Source: an uncultured bacterium (GTDB taxonomy: Bacteria > Verrucomicrobiota > Kiritimatiellia > RFP12 > UBA1067). From it: DNA of 9,732 nucleotides. The translations under genes and the position numbers were made by a program. Below are positions 1-6,000 of the stretch, one piece after another. The stretch is from NCBI GenBank assembly GCA_900547945.1, contig URIT01000127.1, forward strand, positions 1-9,732, in the 5' to 3' direction. A model generated the notes under the pieces. The model saw only the letters and a list, made by a program, of their open reading frames with translations. It was not told the DNA's origin and ran no database searches. How positions within the stretch are numbered: position 1 is the first letter of the stretch; each line of letters starts with the position of its first letter.

Positions 1-10
1 CCCCACCCTG

Positions 11-32
11 TGGACGCGACGGAGTGCGTCCA
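11..32. repeat. GC-rich hairpin (dispersed-repeat candidate)
   Basis: Bases 11-17 pair perfectly with 26-32 (TGGACGC/GCGTCCA) around an 8-base loop. The inner 20 bases (12-31) match the hairpin at 2782-2801 at 15 of 20 positions, including a swapped A-T/T-A pair. It may be the 3' end or terminator of a gene left of the window, or one copy of a dispersed palindromic repeat. There is no T-run after it, so a classical intrinsic terminator is unlikely. Confidence 0.5.
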
Positions 33-71
33 TCCCCCAGATGCGGAATCTCTGCGTCGCGATTAGCGGTT

Positions 72-100
72 TTGACATCCATCGGGGGATGTGCTAGATT
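72..100 (+). promoter_or_regulatory. Sigma70-type promoter for the GH20 gene
   Basis: A perfect -35 box TTGACA (72-77) is followed by a 17-base spacer and a -10 box TAGATT (95-100). This is close to the bacterial housekeeping consensus in both sequence and spacing. Transcription should begin near 106-108. It is the only convincing promoter upstream of the GH20 gene at 236. Confidence 0.7.
75..92. promoter_or_regulatory. Inverted repeat in promoter spacer, possible operator
   Basis: ACATCC (75-80) and GGATGT (87-92) form a perfect 6-base inverted repeat with a 6-base spacer. It overlaps the end of the -35 box and fills the promoter spacer, where a bound repressor would block RNA polymerase. 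The half-sites are short, so chance is possible, and no regulator gene lies nearby. Confidence 0.35.
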
Positions 101-107
101 GTACGGC

Positions 108-221
108 ATGGCGAAATTGAAGCAGGCAGCGCGCAGTGTCGTGGATTCAGGATACGGGCACGTGAAGAAGGGATGTCCCGTCGGCCGCACGGAACGGGCG
201 GCGTGTCCCGTGCGGTCCTGA
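108..221 (+). CDS. Possible leaderless 37-residue leader peptide
   Basis: An ATG at 108 sits about 8 bases after the -10 box, right at the predicted transcription start, so any translation from it would be leaderless. The frame encodes 37 residues with a basic N-terminus (MAKLKQAARS) and ends with TGA at 219-221. That stop touches the AGGGGG Shine-Dalgarno site of the GH20 gene, an arrangement that would allow translational coupling. The peptide has no recognisable domain or membrane segment. It could equally be untranslated leader, and coding status is unproven. Confidence 0.25.
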   Translation: MAKLKQAARSVVDSGYGHVKKGCPVGRTERAACPVRS

Positions 222-226
222 GGGGG
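221..226 (+). promoter_or_regulatory. Shine-Dalgarno site fixing the GH20 start
   Basis: AGGGGG lies 9 bases upstream of the ATG at 236. The longer in-frame start at 173 has its purine tract (GAAGAAGGG) directly abutting the ATG, which leaves no usable spacing. It would also add 21 residues unlike the family. The site supports 236 as the start. Confidence 0.6.
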
Positions 227-235
227 ACGTTGCCG

Positions 236-1612
236 ATGTTTGCCGATCGTGCCTACATGCTCGACATCAGCCGGGACAAGGTTCCGACGATGGGGACGCT
301 CCGCCTGATCGTCGACCTGCTCGCGAAGTTCGAGTACAACCAGCTTCAGCTCTACACCGAGCATACATTTGCCTATTCGACGCACCGGGACGTCTGGGAG
401 GCGGCTTCTCCGCTCACGGCGGAGGAGATCCGCGAACTGGACGCCTACTGCGCGCTTCGGGGCATCGACCTCGTGCCGAACCAGAACTCCTTCGGACACC
501 TCGAACGCTGGCTGGTGAAGCCCGCCTACAACCATCTGGCGGAACTGCCGCAGGGTGGGGCACCCCTGCCGTGGGGCGGCTTCAAGAAGGATCCGACGAC
601 GCTCTGTCCGACGGATCCCGCATCGCTCGCGTTCCTGGACGGCCTCTACGCCGAACTGCTGCCGAACTTCGCCTCCGGCCTTTTCAACGTCGGTTGCGAC
701 GAGACCTTCGATCTCCTGGGTGGGGGACGCAGCGCCGCCGTCGTGCGGGAACGGGGCGAAGGCCGTGTCTACCTCGACTTCCTCAAACAAGTCGCCGCCC
801 TCGCGCGGAAACACGGGAAGCGGCCGATGTTCTGGGGGGACGTGATTCTGAAGCATCCCGAGCTCGTCCCCGAGCTGCCGAAGGATCTCATCGCCCTCGA
901 CTGGGGCTACGAGGGCAACCATCCGTTCATGGCGGAGGCCGCGAAGTTCCACGCCGCCGGGCTCGACTTCTACGTCTGTCCCGGCACGAGCGCGTGGAAC
1001 TCGCTCGCCGGCCGTGTCGAGAACATGCGCGAGAACATGGTTGCCGCCGAACGGGCGGGGCGGCTCCACGGCGCGCGCGGGTTTCTCGTGACGGACTGGG
1101 GCGACGGCGGGCACTGGCAGCCGCTTGCCGCCTCCCTGCCAGGGCTTGTCTTCGGCGGTATGCTTGCGCACGAGGGAGCCTCCGCCGCGAAGATGGATCT
1201 CGAATCGGCCCTCAACGGCATCATGGGCGTGCCGCTCGGCGGCACGCTTCTGCGCCTCGGCACGCTCTATCTGCGCGGCGGTGCGCTCCGGGCGAACGCG
1301 AGCGAGCTCTTCCGCATCCTCGCGAACGACCGGGGCTACTCGCGCCATCCGGGCCTGACGGAACCCATTCTCGCCGAGATCTCGGCGATAGCCGAGGGAT
1401 GCCGCCACGCGGCCTCCGCCTACGCGGGTGGAGCCTATCCGAACGTGTGGGCGCAGGAGATCGTGTACATGGCGAACCTCGTCGATGCGGCGTGCAATCG
1501 CCGCGACGAGAGGCGCCTCCGTTTCCTGCGCGAGGAACACGACCGGATTTGGAAGCTGCGCAACCGTATCGGCGGCATGGTCGATTCGCGTGCGAAGCTG
1601 CCGCGTTTCTGA
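236..1612 (+). CDS. Glycoside hydrolase family 20 (beta-N-acetylhexosaminidase-like)
   Basis: This is a 458-residue protein with the TIM-barrel signature of GH20 enzymes, which release terminal N-acetylglucosamine or N-acetylgalactosamine by substrate-assisted catalysis. The hallmark Asp-Glu pair is D155-E156 in the segment NVGCDET; the Glu is the expected acid/base and the Asp positions the substrate acetamido group. Supporting motifs are QNSFGHLERW (83-92), FWGDV (199-203), DWGYEG (222-227), the Trp at 254 and TDWGDGGHWQP (286-296), aromatic positions typical of the sugar pocket. There is no signal peptide and no N-terminal GH20b domain, so it is probably a cytoplasmic exo-enzyme acting on imported oligosaccharides. 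The C-terminal 130 or so residues look alpha-helical. The start at 236 was chosen for its Shine-Dalgarno site. The gene has its own promoter and converges on the barrel gene at 1661. The exact substrate cannot be read from sequence. Confidence 0.85.
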   Translation: MFADRAYMLDISRDKVPTMGTLRLIVDLLAKFEYNQLQLYTEHTFAYSTHRDVWEAASPLTAEEIRELDAYCALRGIDLVPNQNSFGHLERWLVKPAYNHLAELPQGGAPLPWGGFKKDPTTLCPTDPASLAFLDGLYAELLPNFASGLFNVGCDETFDLLGGGRSAAVVRERGEGRVYLDFLKQVAALARKHGKRPMFWGDVILKHPELVPELPKDLIALDWGYEGNHPFMAEAAKFHAAGLDFYVCPGTSAWNSLAGRVENMRENMVAAERAGRLHGARGFLVTDWGDGGHWQPLAASLPGLVFGGMLAHEGASAAKMDLESALNGIMGVPLGGTLLRLGTLYLRGGALRANASELFRILANDRGYSRHPGLTEPILAEISAIAEGCRHAASAYAGGAYPNVWAQEIVYMANLVDAACNRRDERRLRFLREEHDRIWKLRNRIGGMVDSRAKLPRF

Positions 1613-1640
1613 CCTTGCGGGAACGCCCTTCTCGCGTGGG

Positions 1641-1661
1641 GCATGCCGCCGTGCGGGATGC
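1641..1661. terminator. Hairpin between convergent genes
   Basis: GCAT-g-CCGC (1641-1649) pairs with GCGG-g-ATGC (1653-1661), giving 8 base pairs with one G/G mismatch and a 3-base loop. It fills most of the 48-base gap between the GH20 stop (1612) and the oppositely oriented barrel gene, whose stop codon it touches. A shared bidirectional terminator would fit this position, but no T-run follows on either strand. Confidence 0.35.
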
Positions 1662-2488
1662 TAGAACTGGTACTGCACGGAGAAGACGGCGCCGGAGCCG
1701 ACGCCGAGCTTCTTCGTGCTGCCGTGGCGGTAGAAACGGTCCTTGTCGCCGGTCTCGGCAAACGCGGCCACGACGGTGAGGTTTTTCGTGACGAACCAGG
1801 CGACGTGCGCGTCCCAGTAGTCGTGGTTGCGGATGCCGTCCCCGGCGTCGACGCCCTGCTTGTATTCGATGCCGATGGCGACGTTCTCGGCGGGGAGGAT
1901 GTCGAGGTTGCCGAACGCCACCACGTCGTAGTCGTTGTGTCCGACGACACCGTTGACCACCTCGTCCGAAAGGAGGAGGCCGGCGGAGAGGAGGACGGGG
2001 ATGGGCGTCTGCGTGACAAGCTTGGAGGCGACGAGGTAGGCGTCGAAGCCGTTGTCGTCAAGCCCGAGGGCCTTCACCGTCGCCGAGTCCGTGTATTTCC
2101 ACACGCCGCCCACGGCGAGGGCCGGGACCCAGGCCGTATCGAAGGCGTTCTCGTCGAGGAAGCGGAGCTTCGCGCCGACGTTGTGGGTGGAGATGGAGCG
2201 GTCGCCGTAGTTGTGTGCGTCGATGAGACCGTAGCCGTAGGAGAGTTCGATGCGGTCCGCCACGGTGACGGCGACCGATCCCGCCCACCAGTTGATGTCG
2301 GCGTCGTTGAGGTTGACGTACCAGGCGCCAACCTGCGGCTTGGAGACGATGCCGTTGAGATTGCTGGTTGAATGACCCTCCCAGGGGAGCCCAGCCGTGT
2401 AGGCGAGTGGGTTGAAGGCGATGCCGCCCGATCCCTGTAGGTTGTTGAGGGGCACGCCACCCGCGCGATCGGATTTGGCATGTAGCAC
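1661..2488 (-). CDS. DUF3034-like outer-membrane beta-barrel, signal peptide missing
   Basis: The protein is about 275 residues if begun at the GTG at 2488. It shows alternating aromatic/aliphatic strands and a terminal phenylalanine (SVQYQF), as in outer-membrane barrels. The segments GVPLNNLQGSGGIAFNPLAY (11-30), VADRIELSYGYGL (76-88), ALGLDDNGFDAYLVASKL (140-157), ENVAIGIEYKQGVDAG (201-216) and DYWDAHVAWFVTKNLTVVAAFA (223-244) match my recollection of DUF3034 (PF11231) proteins. Relatives begin with a Sec signal peptide that ends just before the GVPLNN segment. Here the upstream codons are polar (HAKSDRAG) and no frame offers a hydrophobic leader. The GTG has only a weakly placed GGAG. The body is intact and in frame, so the gene looks 5'-truncated or rearranged, or it is an assembly join. 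The open frame continues upstream to 2827, but that extension looks non-coding. Confidence 0.65.
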   Translation of the reverse strand: MLHAKSDRAGGVPLNNLQGSGGIAFNPLAYTAGLPWEGHSTSNLNGIVSKPQVGAWYVNLNDADINWWAGSVAVTVADRIELSYGYGLIDAHNYGDRSISTHNVGAKLRFLDENAFDTAWVPALAVGGVWKYTDSATVKALGLDDNGFDAYLVASKLVTQTPIPVLLSAGLLLSDEVVNGVVGHNDYDVVAFGNLDILPAENVAIGIEYKQGVDAGDGIRNHDYWDAHVAWFVTKNLTVVAAFAETGDKDRFYRHGSTKKLGVGSGAVFSVQYQF

Positions 2489-2521
2489 GTCTCCGCTCGG
2501 CGGCCCGGCGCGCGAAGTACC

Positions 2522-2539
2522 CGCGCCGCCCTCGGCGCG
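2522..2539. repeat. Perfect 7-bp GC-rich stem-loop
   Basis: CGCGCCG (2522-2528) pairs with CGGCGCG (2533-2539) around a CCCT loop. It lies 34 bases upstream of the apparent start of the barrel gene, on the side where its signal-peptide sequence should be. It may be part of a repeat element. It has no T-run, so it is not an obvious terminator. Confidence 0.4.
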
Positions 2540-2603
2540 TGGCGTCCGAACGCATCTCACGTGGAGTCGAAATTTCGCAGAGACCTGCGCCCGTCGCGTG
2601 TTG

Positions 2604-2631
2604 TGTCGGATATTGGATGTCGGATATTGGG
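2604..2631. repeat. Tandem 14-base direct repeat
   Basis: TGTCGGATATTGGA (2604-2617) is followed directly by TGTCGGATATTGGG (2618-2631), identical at 13 of 14 bases. The unit is less GC-rich than its surroundings and lies in non-coding DNA. It could be a short variable-number repeat or a pair of protein-binding sites. Confidence 0.7.
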
Positions 2632-2781
2632 TTAAGATGTGAGACGTGAAATTATTACGCATCGAAATCTTACATGCGGATACATGGGAGGATCGTTGTG
2701 GGATTTCGCTTCGGAATGGTGCCTTTCGGAGTTTGGTGTAGGGCAGAAGGGAGGGTGTGGGGACAGTACGCGCCGAACCAC

Positions 2782-2801
2782 GGTCGCGCGGGAGCGCGAC
2801 C
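2782..2801. repeat. Perfect GC-rich hairpin downstream of the ELM1-family gene
   Basis: GGTCGCGC (2782-2789) pairs perfectly with GCGCGACC (2794-2801) around a GGGA loop. Three more flanking pairs (2779-2781 with 2804-2806) form across a 2-base bulge. It lies about 50 bases past the stop of the minus-strand operon, where a transcript end is expected, but no T-run follows. It shares a consensus with the hairpin at 12-31, so a dispersed palindromic repeat is an alternative to a terminator. Confidence 0.55.
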
Positions 2802-2852
2802 CCGTGCCACCGGTTGTGGGGGAACACAATCGTGCCGCGTCAGGGAGGGAGA

Positions 2853-3815
2853 TTAGAGGCCGAGGAGGGACTTGGCGGCGGCGAAGGGCGCGGAGAGGTC
2901 GATCTTCTTCGCGCCCAGGGCGGCGCAGGATTCCGCGAAGCGGCGGAACTTGTGGGGGCCGGGGTTGAGGTTGTCGAGGATGCGCACATCGGCGGACCCG
3001 AAGGTACAGGCTTCGGAGAGCATGCCGGTGGACTCGGCGGTGACGTAAAGGGTCTGCGCGAGCGAGACGAAGGCGGGGATTGGGTTGAAGTGGTCTTCCG
3101 AGTAGAGGAGACGGTAGTCAAAGGGGAAGTCCCTGACGACGGCTTCGACATCGGGTGGGGTCCGGCGGGAGGTCGTGACCCAGAATTCGGGAACGGGGGA
3201 GGTCGTGCCGGAGGGGGCGGGGCGGAAGGCGGGATGCCCGTGTTCGGTGAAGATGCGCGTGAGCTGCGTGCGCATCCAATCGGGCGTCATCGAGGAACAG
3301 GCGTTGGGACCGCCGATGATGACCGCGACGGCGGGGACGGGATGCGTGGGATGCGGGAAGGGGTGGCGCGTCTGGAAGGCCGCCGTGCCGGCGGCGTAGA
3401 AGGCGGCGTCGTTCGCGACGAGGTTGGCGGGGATCTCGACCACGTTGGGGGCGGCGGGCGGACGGTCGAAGGCGGGGGCGAGCACGCAGTCGAACGTGGC
3501 GATGCAGTAGCCGCGCGGATAGAGGACCACGCCGCACTTCGTCCCCAGCTGGCGCGCGAGGGTCTTCGCGGCGTAGAATGTGCCTGACCCGGTTCCCACG
3601 ACGGCGGCGTAGGGGCCGGTGACTCTGGCATTCAGGGTGAACAGGCGGGAGGTGTGGAGGCCGAGATGGTCGAGAAGGTAGGAGAGGGCCTTGTGGCGGG
3701 GGCTCCGAAAATGGACTTCGACCAAATCGAAGTCGCGGCCCAGGGCGCGGACAAAGGCGCGCGACTGGTTTTCGTGTCCGGCCTTGCCGTCGGTGAGGAC
3801 GAGAACCCTGTCCAT
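2853..3815 (-). CDS. ELM1/DUF1022 family protein
   Basis: This 320-residue protein matches the family named after plant mitochondrial fission protein ELM1 (DUF1022, PF06258). Members are widespread in bacteria, with no settled biochemical role and a glycosyltransferase-like two-domain layout. Visible family motifs are VLTDGKAGHENQSRAF (6-21), AVVGTGSGTF (71-80), a central VLAP..D segment (111-117), VIIGGPNACSSM (165-176), VTTSRRTP (213-220) and YVTAESTGMLSEACTFG (257-273). The DGKAGHENQ and TTSRRTP signatures are the strongest. There is no signal peptide or membrane segment, so it is probably cytosolic or peripherally membrane-associated. The ATG at 3815 was chosen because the family begins just before the DGKxGHENQ motif and an AGGGGA-type ribosome site precedes it; the longer start at 3899 would overlap the upstream gene. 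It is the last gene of a three-gene operon, 41 bases after its neighbour. Confidence 0.8.
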   Translation of the reverse strand: MDRVLVLTDGKAGHENQSRAFVRALGRDFDLVEVHFRSPRHKALSYLLDHLGLHTSRLFTLNARVTGPYAAVVGTGSGTFYAAKTLARQLGTKCGVVLYPRGYCIATFDCVLAPAFDRPPAAPNVVEIPANLVANDAAFYAAGTAAFQTRHPFPHPTHPVPAVAVIIGGPNACSSMTPDWMRTQLTRIFTEHGHPAFRPAPSGTTSPVPEFWVTTSRRTPPDVEAVVRDFPFDYRLLYSEDHFNPIPAFVSLAQTLYVTAESTGMLSEACTFGSADVRILDNLNPGPHKFRRFAESCAALGAKKIDLSAPFAAAKSLLGL

Positions 3816-3856
3816 GCGGTCTTCCCCTTCTTCTCGAATCCGGGACCGGTTCGCCT

Positions 3857-4831
3857 CTAACGCTCGGGACGGAACAGCGTGCCGAAGTGGTACTGCCACT
3901 GGAGCATGTAGGTCATGCCGATCTTGCCCTCAAGCGGCTGCGTGAGGATGCGGTCCCAGACGGCCCTGCTGGGGGCGTGCCAGTGTTCGTTCAGCGTCCG
4001 CATCACCCACTCCTCGGCCTGGAGGACGATGTTGTCCGGGCTGGTGAGCGCGCGTTCGAGGTGTTCCAGCTGCTCGGGGGGGATCTGCATCCGGCCCTTC
4101 TTCTCGTGCTGCCGGTTCTTGCGCATGAACTCCTTCCGGATCCGCCAGAAGGAGTCTTCGAGGTCGAGGTCGCCGGTGCCGAGGCGCTGGAGGAGGTCGA
4201 TGAAGTGGGCGGACTCCCAGTCCATCGGATTGGCGTAGGCGAGGAAGTTGATGGCGCGCCGCAGCATGTCCTCCCGGTCCGCGTAGACCCGCTTCAGGTT
4301 CTCCGCGATCTCGCACAGCTGCAGGTCGGCAATCTCGGATCCCCGGAGGTAGCGGACGTTGAGGATCCGCTCCTTCAGGCCGTGGTTCTTCGCGACAGAC
4401 TGCTTGGCGTCCTGGTAGCTCGTCTGAAGCACCAGCGTGTCGTACCCGGTGCCGGTCAGGCGCTCGTAGGCGGAGAAGTAGGGCTCGATGGTGCAGAAGT
4501 TCTCCGAGGGCGTCTTGACCCCGAGTTCGAGTTCCGGGATGGTGACGGCGCCCGTCGGGACGAGGTGGAGTTCCAGGGGCTCCTCCAGGACGTACTTTTC
4601 AAGGACGCCGATCAGCAGCTTCTTGATGATGCCGCCCGCGTTGCGGTCGTCCAGGTTCGGCAGGGTGTGCGCGGTCGCGAGCTGGCTGAACCACACCGGC
4701 AGGGCGCCGCCCGGGTTCATCCGCTTCAAGGGGGCTTCAAGCGGCCGGAGGTTCTTGCCGGCCAGCGCTTCGTTCAGGTGAAGCTGGATGACGTCCAGCT
4801 TCGACGTGATCAGGTTTTTGTATGGACTCAT
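3857..4831 (-). CDS. Uncharacterised 324-residue protein of the nrnA operon
   Basis: I do not recognise this gene. It encodes a soluble protein without signal peptide or membrane segment. The N-terminal half alternates hydrophobic strands and loops: NAGGIIKKLLIGVLEKYV (64-81), PELELGVKTPSENF (99-112), YDTLVLQTSY (130-139) and a following RILNVRYLRGSEI (155-167). The order of an acid-rich PELEL strand, a VKTPS segment and then a hydrophobic strand faintly resembles restriction-endonuclease-fold (PD-(D/E)XK) proteins. However, the exact E-x-K triad is absent: Gly occupies the position two before K106. The C-terminal half is helical and charged, with a basic stretch RIRKEFMRKNRQHEKKGR (230-247) and a Trp-rich end. 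The ATG at 4831 has a good AGGAG site; upstream in-frame ATGs at 4852 and 4867 overlap a hairpin. It sits 39 bases after the NrnA-type gene and 41 before the ELM1-family gene, so the three are probably one transcript. Confidence 0.75.
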   Translation of the reverse strand: MSPYKNLITSKLDVIQLHLNEALAGKNLRPLEAPLKRMNPGGALPVWFSQLATAHTLPNLDDRNAGGIIKKLLIGVLEKYVLEEPLELHLVPTGAVTIPELELGVKTPSENFCTIEPYFSAYERLTGTGYDTLVLQTSYQDAKQSVAKNHGLKERILNVRYLRGSEIADLQLCEIAENLKRVYADREDMLRRAINFLAYANPMDWESAHFIDLLQRLGTGDLDLEDSFWRIRKEFMRKNRQHEKKGRMQIPPEQLEHLERALTSPDNIVLQAEEWVMRTLNEHWHAPSRAVWDRILTQPLEGKIGMTYMLQWQYHFGTLFRPER

Positions 4832-4840
4832 AACTGCTCC

Positions 4841-4859
4841 TTTCCGCTTCATGCGGAAA
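4841..4859 (-). promoter_or_regulatory. Intercistronic hairpin beside a ribosome binding site
   Basis: On the minus-strand transcript TTTCCGC and GCGGAAA (7 bp) pair around the loop ATGAA. The 3' arm ends exactly where the GGAG of the ribosome site for the gene starting at 4831 begins. In the 39-base gap between two operon genes, such a stem could set translation efficiency or mark an RNA-processing point. Confidence 0.45.
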
Positions 4860-4870
4860 CTATTCAATTG

Positions 4871-5935
4871 CTAGGCCTTCTGGGATGCCGTTGGCGGTGT
4901 TGGGGGTGGAGGCGTGCGCACCGGCGCCGTCTTGCGGCACACGCCGTTCTTGAGAAGGTCCTTGACGGCGGCGCGCATCTGGCGCTTCGCGGACCCCATG
5001 GGTGCCTTGATGGTGCAGCCGGCGGCCTTGCGGTGCCCGCCGCCGCCGAACTTCGTGGCCAGGATGGTCGCGTCCAGCTCCCCGCGCGTCCGGATCGAAC
5101 AGCGCGTCTCCTTGGTACGGTCCGGGATCTGGTAGAAGAAGAGGGCGACTTCGTTCTTCGCCACGGAACGGGGTATCTCGATGACGTCCTCGGCCTCGGC
5201 CTTGGAACCGCGCACCTCCCTGAAATCATCGCGCGTGAGCGTGACCTCGGCGACCTTGCGGTTCTTCCAGATGTGGAGGGAACGCCAGGCGCGGCGCTTG
5301 AGCTCGGTCGCGCGCGCGTTGAAGGAACAGTAGAGGACGTCGTTGATGTAGGCCGTGCGCACGCCGTACTTGAGCAGGTCACAGGCGGTGCGGAGCGTGG
5401 CGGGGGTGGTGGAGTCGTAGGCGAAGCGCCCGGTATCCGTGACGAGGGCGACCCAGAGGGCTTCTGCGACAACGCGGTCGAGGGGCCATTCCATCCACTT
5501 CGCGAACCGCCAGACGAGTTCGCCGGCGGCTGCGGCGGAGGGGTCGATGATCGAGACGGTGCCCGTCTCCTGGCTGGTGGCGTGGTGGTCGAGGATGAGG
5601 GTGGGCAGCTTCTCGGCGAAGGGACGCACTTCGGGGGGGAGGCGCGCGGGGGTGGCGGCGTCGACGTAGACGAAGAGGTCGAATTTGCGGCGACGCAGCT
5701 TGCGCAGCGGGATGAGGTCGGCGACGCCCTCCAGAAAGCCGGGCTTGCCGAGTGTACGCACGTCGGCCGTGGCGTAGGCGTCGTAGCCTGCGGTGCGGAG
5801 CAGACGGGAGAGCGCGATCATCGAACCAAGCGAATCGCCGTCCGGGCTGAGATGCCCGGAGACGAGGATACGCCTGGACTGGGCGAGCAGCCGCCTGGCC
5901 GCCTCATAGCGCGTGCGTGTTTCCAATTTGTTCAT
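4871..5935 (-). CDS. NrnA-type DHH/DHHA1 phosphoesterase (nanoRNase / pAp phosphatase)
   Basis: This 354-residue DHH-superfamily phosphoesterase has the complete motif set: GHLSPDGDSLGS (27-38; H28, D32, D34 as metal ligands), D92, DHH at 116-118, D167 in VTDTGRF (165-171) and the DHHA1 substrate-binding motif FGGGGHRKAAG (296-306). Proteins of this build (NrnA/YtqI) degrade 2-5-nucleotide RNAs from the 5' or 3' end and dephosphorylate 3'-phosphoadenosine 5'-phosphate; some members cleave linear cyclic-dinucleotide products. It should act in the cytoplasm with manganese. A proline-rich tail (about 338-348) extends beyond the usual length of roughly 310-330. The start at 5935 fits the family, and an AAGG lies close upstream; the longer reading frame to 6007 would run back across the promoter. 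It heads a minus-strand operon and is divergent from the RRM gene. The choice among NrnA substrates is not decidable from sequence. Confidence 0.88.
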   Translation of the reverse strand: MNKLETRTRYEAARRLLAQSRRILVSGHLSPDGDSLGSMIALSRLLRTAGYDAYATADVRTLGKPGFLEGVADLIPLRKLRRRKFDLFVYVDAATPARLPPEVRPFAEKLPTLILDHHATSQETGTVSIIDPSAAAAGELVWRFAKWMEWPLDRVVAEALWVALVTDTGRFAYDSTTPATLRTACDLLKYGVRTAYINDVLYCSFNARATELKRRAWRSLHIWKNRKVAEVTLTRDDFREVRGSKAEAEDVIEIPRSVAKNEVALFFYQIPDRTKETRCSIRTRGELDATILATKFGGGGHRKAAGCTIKAPMGSAKRQMRAAVKDLLKNGVCRKTAPVRTPPPPTPPTASQKA

Positions 5936-5951
5936 GCGCCTTATATTAAAC

Positions 5952-5980
5952 CATATATTTCCCCCCTTGACGAGTGTAAA
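5952..5980 (-). promoter_or_regulatory. Promoter of the nrnA operon
   Basis: On the minus strand TTTACA (5980-5975) is followed by a 17-base spacer and TATATG (5957-5952). Transcription would begin near 5945, giving a leader of about 10 bases before the ATG at 5935. The -35 box matches well and the -10 box moderately. It overlaps the oppositely oriented promoter of the RRM gene. Confidence 0.5.
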
Positions 5981-5996
5981 AAAGAAGTGGTAAACT
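5967..5996 (+). promoter_or_regulatory. Promoter of the RRM protein gene
   Basis: TTGACG (5967-5972), an 18-base spacer and TAAACT (5991-5996) form a plausible sigma70 promoter. The predicted start near 6003 gives a leader of about 66 bases. The -35 element lies inside the spacer of the divergent promoter, so both cannot be occupied at once. Confidence 0.5.
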
Positions 5997-6000
5997 GTTT

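Larger units (their letters stand above)
2489..2852. other. Repeat-bearing intergenic region
   Basis: This 364-base gap lies between two minus-strand genes and has no credible coding region. It contains a GC-rich stem-loop (2522-2539), a 10-base palindrome CGAAATTTCG (2568-2577), a 14-base tandem direct repeat (2604-2631), a more AT-rich stretch (about 2631-2680) and a perfect 8-bp hairpin (2782-2801) downstream of the ELM1-family stop. No clear minus-strand promoter for the barrel gene was found. The density of palindromes and repeats suggests inserted repeat elements, which fits with the barrel gene having lost its 5' end. Confidence 0.5.

Noticed and set aside
173..235. Upstream ATG for the GH20 gene at 173
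   Set aside because: The purine tract abuts the ATG with no spacing and the added 21 residues do not look like the family. The ATG at 236 has a well-placed AGGGGG.
571..1779. 402-codon frame overlapping the GH20 gene
   Set aside because: It is extremely Arg-rich and out of frame with the motif-bearing GH20 reading frame.
2489..2827. In-frame N-terminal extension of the barrel protein to an ATG at 2827
   Set aside because: The extra 113 residues are not hydrophobic enough for a signal peptide, cross repeats and hairpins and resemble non-coding translation. A barrel protein needs its export signal at the extreme N-terminus.
2674..2856. 60-codon plus-strand frame (MRIHGRIVVG...)
   Set aside because: It has no ribosome site and no domain, runs through the hairpin at 2782-2801 and overlaps the end of the ELM1-family gene.
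3816..3899. Upstream start for the ELM1-family protein at 3899
   Set aside because: It would overlap the preceding gene by 43 bases and add 28 basic residues ahead of the DGKxGHENQ motif that normally sits at the N-terminus.
4001..4831. Complete restriction-modification or defence system around the unknown protein
   Set aside because: No methyltransferase, specificity subunit, helicase or other defence gene is present, and the nuclease triad is incomplete.
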